Origin: Variibacter gotjawalensis
GTDB taxonomy: Bacteria > Pseudomonadota > Alphaproteobacteria > Rhizobiales > Xanthobacteraceae
Direction of reading: 5' to 3'
Assembly: GCF_002355335.1 (NCBI RefSeq)
Contig: NZ_AP014946.1
Location: forward strand, 1,751,501 to 1,815,500
DNA length: 64,000 nucleotides
The notes below the pieces were generated by a model. That model ran no database searches. It saw only the letters and a program-made list of their open reading frames with translations, and was not told where the DNA came from. The first letter of the stretch is position 1. Each line of letters opens with the position of its first letter. The translations under genes and the position numbers were made by a program. Of this stretch, positions 1 to 7,638 are shown one piece after another.

Positions 1-21
1 CGGCGCGGGGCTCAACGAAGC

Positions 22-213
22 TTAAGTGGCTTCGGTCTCCGGCCTGATCTCGACATACTTGCCGGAGTCAGCAAGCGCCGCCGCCAGTTCGGTCGCGCTA
101 TGCAGTGCGAAATCGTAGCTGCTGAAGCTGCCGTGGATCCGAGACTCTTGCGACACGATCCAGTCGTCGCTCATTCCGCGCCGCACCGAGATGACGATGA
201 GATCTGACGACAT
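22..213 (-). CDS. Hypothetical small protein (63 aa)
   Basis: A complete 63-residue frame from an ATG at 213 to a TAA at 22-24. It has balanced composition, with hydrophobic stretches near both ends (DLIVISVRR near the N terminus) and no signal peptide, transmembrane segment or recognisable domain. It resembles the many small uncharacterised cytosolic proteins of Bradyrhizobium-type genomes, but I cannot assign a family. It lies divergent from the next short frame on the plus strand. A real small gene is likely; its function is unknown. Confidence 0.5.
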   Translation of the reverse strand: MSSDLIVISVRRGMSDDWIVSQESRIHGSFSSYDFALHSATELAAALADSGKYVEIRPETEAT

Positions 214-335
214 TGTCCCTTAGAGTCGTCGATAGGGTGCTTAAAGTCTTCACCCATTTGAGGCATGCGCGAGTTTTAAAGTTGCGCGACAACCATTCCG
301 TTACGGACGATTCGGCGCTGGGAGGCGCCTTGGCG

Positions 336-572
336 ATGACGGGAATGTGTGCGCAAGCACGGAAAGCCTGGGACAAAGCCGCGATCGTGCCAGGGCTCGA
401 TGAAGACCTTTGGCGTATGGCCATTTGCGGTCAGCCGGTGTCGCGCGACGCATTTCAGTCCGCTGATTCAGATTGCGGCTGGCGTATTGCCGGATCGCAC
501 ATCATTGCTCTCGCGCCGCTCGGAAGCAGGAAGCACGTCGAGCCGGTTCTCCGGCTCGCACTCGCAAGCTAG
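336..572 (+). CDS. Hypothetical protein (78 aa)
   Basis: The frame is open from 213, but the ATG at 336 is preceded by GGAGG at 321-325, so I start there. The protein has plausible natural composition (for example IAGSHIIALAPLG) with no Arg or Pro excess, unlike typical shadow frames here. No known domain was recognised. The stop overlaps by four bases the stop of the convergent small gene ending at 569. Hypothetical; whether it is expressed is uncertain. Confidence 0.4.
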   Translation: MTGMCAQARKAWDKAAIVPGLDEDLWRMAICGQPVSRDAFQSADSDCGWRIAGSHIIALAPLGSRKHVEPVLRLALAS

Positions 573-766
573 CCCTCAAGCGCCTTCGCCTTTTCGAGCC
601 ACGACGCTGCCTCGCGCAACAAGCGCGCTTTTTCCAACACGCTTTCGGTGCCGTCGGCCTGAAGCATGAGGTCGCGCGCCTTCTGCCGGCATTCCTCGGC
701 CGTCATTTTGCCGGCAGGCGTCGGGAAGCGCACGACGTTACCTTTGTCGTTATCGTCTGAAATCAT
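569..766 (-). CDS. Hypothetical small helical protein (65 aa)
   Basis: This 65-residue frame starts at an ATG at 766. After a short Asp-rich N terminus (MISDDNDKGN) it is mostly amphipathic helix rich in Ala, Lys, Glu and Leu (ECRQKARDLMLQAD, LLREAASWLEKAKALEG). There is no signal peptide or membrane segment. The composition suits a small soluble helical hairpin. No family assigned. Confidence 0.55.
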   Translation of the reverse strand: MISDDNDKGNVVRFPTPAGKMTAEECRQKARDLMLQADGTESVLEKARLLREAASWLEKAKALEG

Positions 767-901
767 TTCGAAACTCGCCCGTCGTCACCCCAACTGTGTC
801 TCTACGCTTCCAACGCGAAACAGTTTCGCGCGCATAGCGTCCCCGTGATGGGAACAGACTTGCTTGACAAGCGTCATACTCATCACAGCGGAGTATTATT
901 G

Positions 902-1069
902 ATGCAGCCCTCTCGGGATGGTGACGACCGCGACAACACAATCCAAGAGTATGTGCGAGAGGCGGAACGCTGCGAGCTTTACGCAAGCCGTGCCGATCCT
1001 GGAGATCGCCAAGTGTGGCTCGACCTCGCAGATCGATGGCGCGCGTTAGCGGCAACATTCCGTAAATAG
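902..1069 (+). CDS. Hypothetical small protein (55 aa)
   Basis: The frame is open from 845, but I start at the ATG at 902 (MQPSRDGDDRDN), because the upstream part is His/Thr-rich and unlike coding sequence. The rest is a helical stretch (IQEYVREAERCELYASRA, then WLDLADRWRALAATFRK) of the kind found in short uncharacterised rhizobial proteins that contain a YxREAxRCxxxA-like helix. Function unknown. Confidence 0.5.
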   Translation: MQPSRDGDDRDNTIQEYVREAERCELYASRADPGDRQVWLDLADRWRALAATFRK

Positions 1070-1222
1070 GTACGGAGCTAAGCCTCGGCTGGCCGATGAG
1101 TTCCAAACATGAGGAACTTTTCATGTAACCAACAAGTTAGGCGGGTGTCCAAACGCCGGACACCGCGATACCATCGTTCTCCGGCATAAGGAAATAACAA
1201 AAAGGCATCGAGGTCCGTCTGC

Positions 1223-2881
1223 GTGTCCACGACCACAACTGAACAAAACGCCGCCGCGCGAGACGCCGAAGCCAGATACCGTTTCCTCTTCGATGCAATC
1301 GACGAGGGATTCTGCGTCATCGAGTTTTTCGATGGACCGCACGGACCGCTGAGCGATTACCGACACATCGAAGCCAACGCGGCATACGCTCGGCATGCCG
1401 GCATCCCGAATGTCGTCGGCCAGAATGTGCGCGAGATGGTGCCGGGCGAAGCCGATGGATGGGTCGAACTTTACGGCGGTGTTCTGCGCACCGGCGAGCC
1501 AATCCGCTTTCAGCGCGAACTTGTCGCAACAGGGCGCCATCTCGAATTATCGGCGCTGCGCATCGAGCCGCCGAGCCTCAAACAAGTCGCTGTCCTCTTC
1601 CAAGACATCACGGCGCGCAAATCGGCAGAACTTGCGCTCGAGAAACTGAACGCAACGCTCGAGGACGAAGTCGAGAAACGTTCGCGCGATTTGCTGAGCG
1701 CCGAAGAAGCGTTGCGCCAGGCGCAGAAGATGGAAGCTGTCGGCCAGCTGACCGGTGGCCTCGCGCATGACTTCAACAATCTGCTCGCGGGCATTTCCGG
1801 CAATCTCGAATTGCTGCTGAAGCGGGTCTCGCAGGGCCGGGTTCACGAAATCGAACGCTACGCGATCGCAGCGCAAGGCGCGGTGCGCCGCGCCACAGCG
1901 CTCACGCATCGCTTGCTCGCCTTCTCGCGACGGCAGACGCTCGATCCGAAGCTCACGGACATCAATCGGCTTGTCTCCGGCATGGGCGATTTGGTCCGCC
2001 GCACGATGGGACCGGGAATCGAGATCGAAGTTGTCACAGCAGCGGGTCTGTGGACGACGCTGGTCGATGCCAATCAACTCGAGAATGCGCTGCTCAATCT
2101 CTGCATCAACGCGCGCGACGCGATGCCGGACGGCGGCAAGCTCACAATCGAGACTGCAAATCGCTGGCTCGACGAGCGTGCGGCGCGCGAGCGCGATCTC
2201 CCGCCCGGGCAATACATATCGTTGTGTGTTTCCGATAACGGCACCGGCATGACGCAAGAGACTGCATCGCGCGCGTTCGAACCGTTCTTCACGACGAAGC
2301 CGACCGGCCAAGGCACAGGCCTCGGCCTCAGCATGATATACGGTTTCGTGCGGCAAACAGGCGGCACCGTGCGCATCTATTCGGAAGACGGACAGGGCAC
2401 GATGGTGTGTCTCTATCTGCCGCGCAAGCACGGCGATCCTGTTACTGCGGACGAGATGATGCCGGCGGTAATCGAGCGATCATCGTCGAATGCGGAACAC
2501 ACCGTGCTCGTTGTCGATGACGAACCCACCGTGCGCATGATGATCGTCGAGGTGTTGGAAGAACTCGGCTTTGCGGCGATCGAGGCGGCGGATGGCCCTG
2601 CGGGTCTGAAGATCTTGCAGTCAGACACGCGGATCGATCTGCTGATCACAGACGTCGGGCTGCCCGGCGGCATCAACGGCCGTCAGATGGCGGATGCCGC
2701 GCGCGTCTCGCGGCCTGATCTCACGGTGCTGTTCATTACCGGCTATGCCGAAAATGCGGTCGTCGGTCACGGTCATCTCGAACCCGGGATGCACGTGATG
2801 ACGAAACCCTTCCCGCTCGATTTTCTCGGCGCCCGCGTTCAGCAGCTGATCAAAGCGGCTAATGAGGCGGCTCAAAGCTGA
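1223..2881 (+). CDS. Hybrid sensor histidine kinase/response regulator (PAS-HisKA-HATPase-REC)
   Basis: A 552-residue soluble hybrid kinase. Residues about 18-140 form a PAS-type sensor domain, followed by a short coiled coil (about 140-170). The H box has His182 in GGLAHDFNNLLAG. The ATPase domain shows an N box (NLCINARDAMPDGG), a G1 box (VSDNGTGM) and FEPFFTTKPTGQGTGLGLS. The C-terminal receiver starts at VLVVDDEP, with the phospho-acceptor Asp in LLITDVGLPG and the conserved Lys in VMTKPFPLD. No transmembrane segment is visible, so the sensed signal is cytoplasmic. The start is GTG at 1223, with a GAGGT-type ribosome site about 9 bases upstream. No partner regulator lies beside it, so it is an orphan; the ligand is unknown. 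Confidence 0.9.
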   Translation: MSTTTTEQNAAARDAEARYRFLFDAIDEGFCVIEFFDGPHGPLSDYRHIEANAAYARHAGIPNVVGQNVREMVPGEADGWVELYGGVLRTGEPIRFQRELVATGRHLELSALRIEPPSLKQVAVLFQDITARKSAELALEKLNATLEDEVEKRSRDLLSAEEALRQAQKMEAVGQLTGGLAHDFNNLLAGISGNLELLLKRVSQGRVHEIERYAIAAQGAVRRATALTHRLLAFSRRQTLDPKLTDINRLVSGMGDLVRRTMGPGIEIEVVTAAGLWTTLVDANQLENALLNLCINARDAMPDGGKLTIETANRWLDERAARERDLPPGQYISLCVSDNGTGMTQETASRAFEPFFTTKPTGQGTGLGLSMIYGFVRQTGGTVRIYSEDGQGTMVCLYLPRKHGDPVTADEMMPAVIERSSSNAEHTVLVVDDEPTVRMMIVEVLEELGFAAIEAADGPAGLKILQSDTRIDLLITDVGLPGGINGRQMADAARVSRPDLTVLFITGYAENAVVGHGHLEPGMHVMTKPFPLDFLGARVQQLIKAANEAAQS

Positions 2882-2920
2882 GTTCGATTTTGGCTTGCTC
2901 GGTTGAGCTGGTTTGCTGCG

Positions 2921-3133
2921 CTACTTGTCGTTCGCCGAATTCAAATCTTCGACGTCGATGCCTTCTTCCGCCGGCTTCTTCCTGTCGCGCTCGAGTTTGC
3001 CGGCATCCTGATTGAGCAACTCCGCTTCACGCCGCAGCTTGTGAGCGAGCTCGTCGTCCGGCGCTTGCTCGGCCATGTCGGTCGCTTTGTTTGCAAGTTT
3101 GCGCTTCACGGAAACGGAGCCATCGGCGGTCAT
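2921..3133 (-). CDS. Hypothetical charged helical protein (70 aa)
   Basis: The frame is open to 3205, but the ATG at 3133 (MTADGSVSVKRKL) gives a compact 70-residue protein. It is hydrophilic and predicted to be helical, with Lys, Glu, Asp and Ala dominating and repeated charged segments (DDELAHKLRREAELLNQ). It has no signal sequence and no recognised domain. It lies convergent with the kinase gene. Confidence 0.5.
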   Translation of the reverse strand: MTADGSVSVKRKLANKATDMAEQAPDDELAHKLRREAELLNQDAGKLERDRKKPAEEGIDVEDLNSANDK

Positions 3134-3280
3134 GGGTATGAGCCTTCTCGTTTCAAAACCTAAGCCCGATCCTACCGGGGTGGTTCCAACGAACAGTCGT
3201 CGCATGCGACAGACGAAGGCTTCAAACGCGTGTTACGGTATGTCAGTATGAATGCGAACCCGCCTAGATAGGAGCTCATC

Positions 3281-3754
3281 ATGCGCCGCTTTGCCTTGCT
3301 TGCCACGACCGCCGCTGCACTTCTCATTTCAGCGGCCGGCGCGCAGGCGCAACAGCCGGTCCAGGCCGGCGTGCTCGAATGCCGTGGCGGCGCCAGCATC
3401 GGCTTCATCATCGGCTCGGTAACGAACCTCGCATGCGTGATGCGCTCGCCCGGTCTGCCCGACGATTTCTACGTTGCGACGGTGAATAAGGTCGGCCTCG
3501 ATATCGGCATCACGGAGCAGACGGCGCTCGCCTGGGCCGTCTTCGCGCCGGTGAATCAGCTGCGTCCGGGCGATTTGTCCGGCCAGTATGCCGGCATCCA
3601 AGGCAGCGCGTCGTGGGGAGCAGGGCTTGGCGCCAACGTGCTGGTCGGCGGCTCGAACAACACGGTCGCGCTGCAGCCCGCGAGCATCCAGGGCCAGGTC
3701 GGCCTCTCGATTGCGGCCGGCCTCGAAACGCTCACGCTGCGCCCTGGCCGCTAG
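3281..3754 (+). CDS. DUF992 domain-containing secreted protein
   Basis: A 157-residue protein with a clear Sec signal peptide (MRRFALLATTAAALLISAA, cleavage after AQA). The mature part matches DUF992, a family of small periplasmic proteins common in Hyphomicrobiales: the segment LECRGGASIGFIIGS followed by a second Cys (LACVMRS) is the family signature, and the two cysteines could form a disulfide. The rest is Gly- and Val-rich beta structure. A good ribosome site (GGAGC) precedes the ATG. The family has no established function. It is monocistronic and ends just before a tRNA gene on the other strand. Confidence 0.85.
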   Translation: MRRFALLATTAAALLISAAGAQAQQPVQAGVLECRGGASIGFIIGSVTNLACVMRSPGLPDDFYVATVNKVGLDIGITEQTALAWAVFAPVNQLRPGDLSGQYAGIQGSASWGAGLGANVLVGGSNNTVALQPASIQGQVGLSIAAGLETLTLRPGR

Positions 3755-3776
3755 CCTCTGGAAAAGTCTGGAAGTT

Positions 3777-3853
3777 TGGTAGCGGAGGAGGGATTTGAAC
3801 CCCCGACCCCAGGATTATGATTCCCGTGCTCTAACCAACTGAGCTACCCCGCC
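3777..3853 (-). tRNA. tRNA-Met (CAT), elongator type
   Basis: On the minus strand the sequence folds into a 77-nt cloverleaf with an encoded CCA (3777-3779). The acceptor is GGCGGGG/CTCCGCT, the D arm is GCTC/GAGC, the anticodon stem is CGGGA/TCCTG with a seven-base loop carrying CAT, and the T arm is GGGGG-TTCAAAT-CCCTC. The anticodon stem lacks the three consecutive G-C pairs of an initiator tRNA, so this is the elongator Met tRNA. A CAT-reading tRNA-Ile is less likely from the acceptor and anticodon-stem sequence. Confidence 0.93.
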
Positions 3854-3933
3854 AACCGGCGCGGCGGCCCATTGGGCCGCGGCGACCCGCGATATAAGCG
3901 GGAACGGCCGCCAAGGCAACGCTTTATCGAGGC

Positions 3934-4605
3934 TCAAATCGCCGTCTTGAACGCGTCCGTCACCTTCGGGCCGACCGAGAAGCGGATCAGCGCGAAAAGC
4001 CCGAGCGGCGGCATCGTCCGGCGTTCCACCAGCGTGATATGCGGCCGGTTTTCGTACCAGGACGAGATGCGTTCCCACGGAAATTCAGGCCGCCAGCCGA
4101 GATGCTGGGTCTGCCGGCCGAGCCAGCGCTCGAAGCTGGCGCGCGGACCGCTATCCGCCGAGATGTGGTTGAGGAGCACGATCTCGCCGCCCGGCTTCAC
4201 GACGCGCGCGAGCTCGTCGAGCGCGCCCATCGGGTCCGGCACCGTCGTGATGACGTACGGCGCGATCACGGCGTCGAAGCTCGCATCCGCTACCGCGAGG
4301 CGCTGCGCATCCATCACGCAGAGCCCGGTCACTTGTTTGAGCTGCTTGCTCGCGACGCGCTCCTGCGCTTTGCGCAGCATCGGCTCGGAGAGGTCGACGC
4401 CGACAATCTCGTGGTTCGGGCCGAAATAGGGGAGTTCGAGGCCGGTGCCGACGCCGACATCGAGGATGCGGCGTCCGGCTTTCGCCGCGGCCGCGACGGC
4501 GGCGCGGCGGCCCGTATCCATGATGCGGTTGAAGACGATGTCGTAGACGGGAGCCCACCGCGCATACGCGCGTTCGACAGCCTTGTGGTCGAGATCAGCC
4601 CCCAA
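3934..4605 (-). CDS. pmtA: Class I SAM methyltransferase, phosphatidylethanolamine N-methyltransferase-like
   Basis: A 223-residue methyltransferase with the SAM-binding motif ILDVGVGTGLELPYF (about residues 46-60), an acidic ribose-binding residue in IVGVDLSEPML, and the post-II motif DASFDAVIAPYVITTVPDP. The overall pattern and length match the PmtA family of rhizobia, which methylates phosphatidylethanolamine to give phosphatidylcholine at the inner membrane. The C-terminal region is hydrophobic (PPLGLFALIRFSVG). The start appears to be TTG at 4605 behind a GGGGGGA stretch; there is no in-frame ATG before residue 29. A related menaquinone/ubiquinone methyltransferase role cannot be excluded. 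Confidence 0.72.
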   Translation of the reverse strand: MGADLDHKAVERAYARWAPVYDIVFNRIMDTGRRAAVAAAAKAGRRILDVGVGTGLELPYFGPNHEIVGVDLSEPMLRKAQERVASKQLKQVTGLCVMDAQRLAVADASFDAVIAPYVITTVPDPMGALDELARVVKPGGEIVLLNHISADSGPRASFERWLGRQTQHLGWRPEFPWERISSWYENRPHITLVERRTMPPLGLFALIRFSVGPKVTDAFKTAI

Positions 4606-4632
4606 TGTTCCCCCCGCCTTGTTGTTGCCGCA

Positions 4633-4735
4633 GCATTTTCAAGTGAAGTGGACACCGGTTCACGTCAAGAAAATGCGACCACTTAAGAAACTTAGAGCCC
4701 CGCTTTGATTCTATCAAAGCGGAATTGGCTCTAAG
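4633..4735. repeat. Composite palindromic intergenic element (Rhizobiales type)
   Basis: Two nested inverted repeats follow each other. The first pairs GCATTTTC (4633-4640) with GAAAATGC (4669-4676), with an inner GTGAA/TTCAC. The second is a perfect ten-base stem CCGCTTTGAT (4700-4709)/ATCAAAGCGG (4713-4722), enclosed by CTTAGAGCC (4691-4699)/GGCTCTAAG (4727-4735). From memory, GCATTTTC...ACCGGTTC...GAAAA elements are widespread in intergenic DNA of Hyphomicrobiales. The second palindrome reaches into the last codon and stop of mnmA (TAG at 4731-4733). Confidence 0.75.
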
Positions 4736-5918
4736 GGACGGAAAGCGCGGCGGCGCTCGTCCGTTCCCTGACCTGTGCGGCCGACGTCTGCGCGATAAAA
4801 CCACCGCCGAGTACACGCGCGCGTCCGTCGGCGCTATCGTAGAACACGCAGGCCTGGCCTGGCGAGACACCGTCTTCGCCGTCGGCGAGTTCGACCTCGA
4901 TCACATTGCCGGACTGCATCAGCCACGCCGGTGCGGGCGGCCGCGTCGAGCGGACGCGCACATGCACATCGAGCGGGCCATTGGCGAGCGCATTGTCGAG
5001 CGTGCCGTTGCCGATCCAGTTGACGTCGCGCAGGCGCATGCGACGCGTGCGGAGTGCCGCGCGCGGGCCGACGATGACACGGCGCGCATCGGCGTCGAGC
5101 TTGACGACATAGAGCGGCTCGGCGCTCGCGATGCCGAGACCGCGCCGCTGGCCGATGGTGAAATGGATGATGCCGCGATGCTGGCCGAGCACGCGGCCTT
5201 CGAGATCGACGATCTCGCCGGGAGCGGCCGCATTCGGCTTCAATCGCTCGATCACGTCCGTGTAGCGGCCGCTCGGCACGAAGCAGATGTCTTGGCTGTC
5301 CGGCTTGTCCGCGACATCGAGGCCATGCTCGCGCGCGATCGCACGCGTCTCGGCCTTCGTCATGCCCCCGAGCGGGAAGCGCGTGTAACCCAGTTGCTCC
5401 GGCGTCGTCGCGAACAGGAAGTAGCTCTGATCTCGGTCGCTCTCGAGCGCGCGATAAAGCGCGAAGCTTCCGTCGTCCTGGCGGCGGCTCTCGACATAAT
5501 GGCCGGTCGCCAGCGCATCGGCGCCGAGATCTTGCGCGGTCTTGAGGAGGTCGTGGAACTTCACCGACTGATTGCAGGCAACGCACGGCACCGGCGTCTC
5601 GCCCGCGACGTAAGCGTCCGCGAAGCGATCGATCACGCTTTCCTTGAAGCGCTGCTCGTAGTCGAGAACGTAATGCGGAATGCCGATGCGCGCCGCGACG
5701 TTGCGCGCGTCATGCACATCTTGGCCGGCGCAGCACGCACCCTTGCGGTGAACGGCTTCGCCATGATCGTACAGCTGCAACGTGACGCCGACGACATCGT
5801 AGCGCGCGGCCTTCAGCAAAGCGGCAACGACCGACGAGTCGACACCGCCCGACATGGCGACGACGACCCGCGTATCTTCCGGGCGACCCTTGAGTGCGAG
5901 ACTGTTCAGCATTCTCAA
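4731..5918 (-). CDS. mnmA: tRNA-specific 2-thiouridylase MnmA
   Basis: A 395-residue enzyme that inserts sulfur at C2 of the wobble uridine in tRNA-Lys, -Glu and -Gln. The ATP-pyrophosphatase P-loop is [15 protein letters not shown] (about residues 21-35). The first catalytic cysteine lies in [11 protein letters not shown], and the second, which carries the persulfide, in [12 protein letters not shown]. The C-terminal beta-barrel region holds [10 protein letters not shown]. Length is normal for the family. ATGs at 5918 and 5912 are both possible starts. It is a single gene; the sulfur donor chain is not encoded beside it. Its last codons lie inside a palindromic repeat. Confidence 0.96.
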   Translation of the reverse strand: MRMLNSLALKGRPEDTRVVVAMSGGVDSSVVAALLKAARYDVVGVTLQLYDHGEAVHRKGACCAGQDVHDARNVAARIGIPHYVLDYEQRFKESVIDRFADAYVAGETPVPCVACNQSVKFHDLLKTAQDLGADALATGHYVESRRQDDGSFALYRALESDRDQSYFLFATTPEQLGYTRFPLGGMTKAETRAIAREHGLDVADKPDSQDICFVPSGRYTDVIERLKPNAAAPGEIVDLEGRVLGQHRGIIHFTIGQRRGLGIASAEPLYVVKLDADARRVIVGPRAALRTRRMRLRDVNWIGNGTLDNALANGPLDVHVRVRSTRPPAPAWLMQSGNVIEVELADGEDGVSPGQACVFYDSADGRARVLGGGFIAQTSAAQVRERTSAAALSVP

Positions 5919-6259
5919 CCTAGGCCCCTGGGGGCCGTCATTTCGTGACGCAAGATATCTGCAGCGCCGCTTTACTACAGGAGCGCCATCGCCGCATCAA
6001 ATGGGCATTAACGATGCGCCGCGCCAGCGTAGCAGTTTGGAATCGTTCGCGCTTTCAACGCACGGGTAGAGTAGGAATCAGGCTGATCCGCCGTCGCAGG
6101 GTAAAAAGAGCGTTAACGCGCTGCCAATCTTGGCAAATTGCGGCAAGGTCGCGGCGAAAATCATCAAACTGATGCATTTACGCACACCGCTTAGGTAAAT
6201 TTTAAACCGCGATCCGTATCTTGGCCTCAGGTTTCGTGTGTAACCGTGAGTACCAAGCA
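5919..6259. promoter_or_regulatory. Divergent mnmA/sciP intergenic region with GANTC and TTAA elements
   Basis: This 341-base region has no convincing gene. It holds two CcrM-type GANTC sites (6040-6044 and 6075-6079) and CtrA half-site-like TTAA motifs at 6008-6011 and 6113-6116. The 11-mer TTAACGATGCG at 6008-6018 recurs exactly in the ctrA promoter region at 27620-27630. GANTC plus TTAA suits cell-cycle control of sciP, as known in Caulobacter, but no full TTAA-N7-TTAA box is present. Confidence 0.45.
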
Positions 6260-6535
6260 ATGAACGAGGCCATGCGCCCGAGAGTTAAGTACGTCATCGG
6301 GCCGGACGGAAGTCCATTGACGATCGCTGATTTGCCTGCGCCGGGAACGAAGCGCTGGGTCATTCGGCGTAAGGCCGAGGTGGTTGCCGCCGTTCGCGGT
6401 GGTTTGCTGTCGCTTGAAGAAGCGTGCAGCCGCTATACGCTGACCGTCGAAGAGTTTCTCTCTTGGCAGTATTCGATCGATCAGCACGGCTTGGCTGGCC
6501 TGCGCACGACGCGAATCCAACACTACCGTCAGTAG
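6260..6535 (+). CDS. sciP: SciP family CtrA inhibitor (DUF1153)
   Basis: A 91-residue protein that matches SciP, the small helix-turn-helix protein that binds CtrA and blocks its activation of target promoters in Caulobacter and other alphaproteobacteria. Diagnostic segments are RPRVKYVIGPDGSPLT, KRWVIRRKAEVVAAV and YTLTVEEFLSWQ, in which the helix-turn-helix lies at about residues 40-75. I start at the ATG at 6260, because the open frame upstream does not match the family. GANTC sites upstream suggest methylation-sensitive expression. It is followed by a strong terminator. chpT and ctrA lie 4 and 22 kb downstream. Confidence 0.93.
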   Translation: MNEAMRPRVKYVIGPDGSPLTIADLPAPGTKRWVIRRKAEVVAAVRGGLLSLEEACSRYTLTVEEFLSWQYSIDQHGLAGLRTTRIQHYRQ

Positions 6536-6570
6536 GATTAGCGTAACGATTGTTACCTAGTCGTTAACGA

Positions 6571-6598
6571 AGCGCCGGTCACCGCCGGCGCTTTTTAC
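6571..6598 (+). terminator. Rho-independent terminator after sciP
   Basis: A perfect eight-base stem AGCGCCGG (6571-6578)/CCGGCGCT (6585-6592) with loop TCACCG is followed by five T (6592-6596). It begins 35 bases after the sciP stop. The stop of the convergent DUF3551 gene lies inside the stem. Confidence 0.85.
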
Positions 6599-6830
6599 TT
6601 TTGCGGCGTACCGGTGGGGCAGGTTCGGCCTCTGGCGTGCGCGACATTGCGCGATAGTCGCGCGAGCAAACGCCGCCGACGCCATTGATCGTCGCCAAGC
6701 ACTGTTGAAACGTGCTGAACCCGCAATTGTAAATGTACGGCTCGTAGTGCGCGCACCATTGCGCCCGCGCGTCATTGGGCGACGTCATCAGCAGCGGCAG
6801 CGCGAGCAGCGCGGCAAATTTCAGCTTCAT
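6579..6830 (-). CDS. DUF3551 family small secreted protein
   Basis: An 83-residue protein with a signal peptide (MKLKFAALLALPLLMTSP, cleavage near DARA-Q). The short mature domain with spaced cysteines (WCAHYEP, YNCGFSTFQQCLATINGVGG, VCSRDY) matches DUF3551, a family abundant in Bradyrhizobium and relatives. Four cysteines probably make two disulfides in the periplasm. It ends in a basic tail (RRKSKKRRR). The open frame extends to 6881, but the signal-peptide ATG at 6830 is the sensible start. It sits one base after the DUF2927 gene, so probably in one operon. No function is known. Confidence 0.82.
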   Translation of the reverse strand: MKLKFAALLALPLLMTSPNDARAQWCAHYEPYIYNCGFSTFQQCLATINGVGGVCSRDYRAMSRTPEAEPAPPVRRKSKKRRR

Positions 6831-6831
6831 C

Positions 6832-7638
6832 TCACCTCCCGATCGGCGGCTTCGGACTGACGTTGTTGATGCGCGCAACATGCTCGCGGATCTCCGGCAT
6901 GATCTGCGGGAGGAGAGCGCGGACTTGCGCTCGCGTCATCCCGGGCTCGACACGCTGGTGATAGAGAATGTTCAAAATATACTGATCGTAGACGCCGAAG
7001 AATCCCATCTGCACGTTGTCGTTAAACATCGTCCACGGCACCGACGAGTCGTCGCGGATCGGCCCGAGCGCCTGCAGCAATTCCTCATAGGCGCAATCGT
7101 AGAAGATGAAGTCGCCCGCATCCGACACCAGGATCACGTCCGAATTCGTGATGCGGAAGAGATCGTCCTTGCGGAAACCAGATAGACACTGCGGTTCGAG
7201 CGAGCGCACGATCTTGCGGCCGCGCGGGCCGTAAAGCTTCATCACGGTCTTGGCGAGATCGCGATCGCGTACGAGGCGCACGATGAAGTTCGCGTTCTCG
7301 CGCCGCTCCGTGATCGCGATGTCGATGTTGGCGATGCGCGCCTGAATGTCGGCGACGACTTTCGCAACCTCTTCGGTGCGATCCGGCTTCGCGTTGTTCT
7401 CGACGAAGATGCGTACCGGTTTCACATATTTCCGGATGCGATCGACCGGCCCGCCGAAGCCCATCTCGGCGCCGAATGCGACTTTGAAGAAGCCGTTAGC
7501 GATCTCGGCGTCCGAAAACGTCTTGCGCTCTTTCGCGCGGCGCGCGCTGATCTCGCGCACCTCCGCCTGCGCCGTCGGCAGTAACGGTAACGAGAACGCG
7601 ACGAGCACGAGCAGCGCCGCCAGACGTGACAATCGCAT
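6832..7638 (-). CDS. DUF2927 domain-containing secreted protein
   Basis: A 268-residue protein with a signal peptide (LAALLVLVAFSLPLLPTAQA). The mature part matches DUF2927: the C-terminal third contains FIFYDCAYEELLQALGPI, SSVPWTMFND and VQMGFFGVYDQYILNILYH, which are characteristic of the family. Two cysteines (PQCLSGF, YDCAYEE) may be paired. The start at ATG 7638 overlaps the stop of the upstream coiled-coil gene by one base (TGATG), indicating translational coupling; a GTG at 7641 is the alternative. Function unknown; the order coiled-coil protein, DUF2927, DUF3551 suggests an envelope role. Confidence 0.85.
   Translation of the reverse strand: MRLSRLAALLVLVAFSLPLLPTAQAEVREISARRAKERKTFSDAEIANGFFKVAFGAEMGFGGPVDRIRKYVKPVRIFVENNAKPDRTEEVAKVVADIQARIANIDIAITERRENANFIVRLVRDRDLAKTVMKLYGPRGRKIVRSLEPQCLSGFRKDDLFRITNSDVILVSDAGDFIFYDCAYEELLQALGPIRDDSSVPWTMFNDNVQMGFFGVYDQYILNILYHQRVEPGMTRAQVRALLPQIMPEIREHVARINNVSPKPPIGR

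Noticed and set aside
3777-3853. tRNA gene as an integration site for an island
   Set aside because: No integrase gene or duplicated 3' tRNA fragment was seen, and both flanks are ordinary core genes.
6553-6567. CtrA-like TTAC-N7-TTAA box
   Set aside because: One mismatch to the consensus, but it lies between the sciP stop and its terminator, where a CtrA promoter makes little sense. Probably chance.
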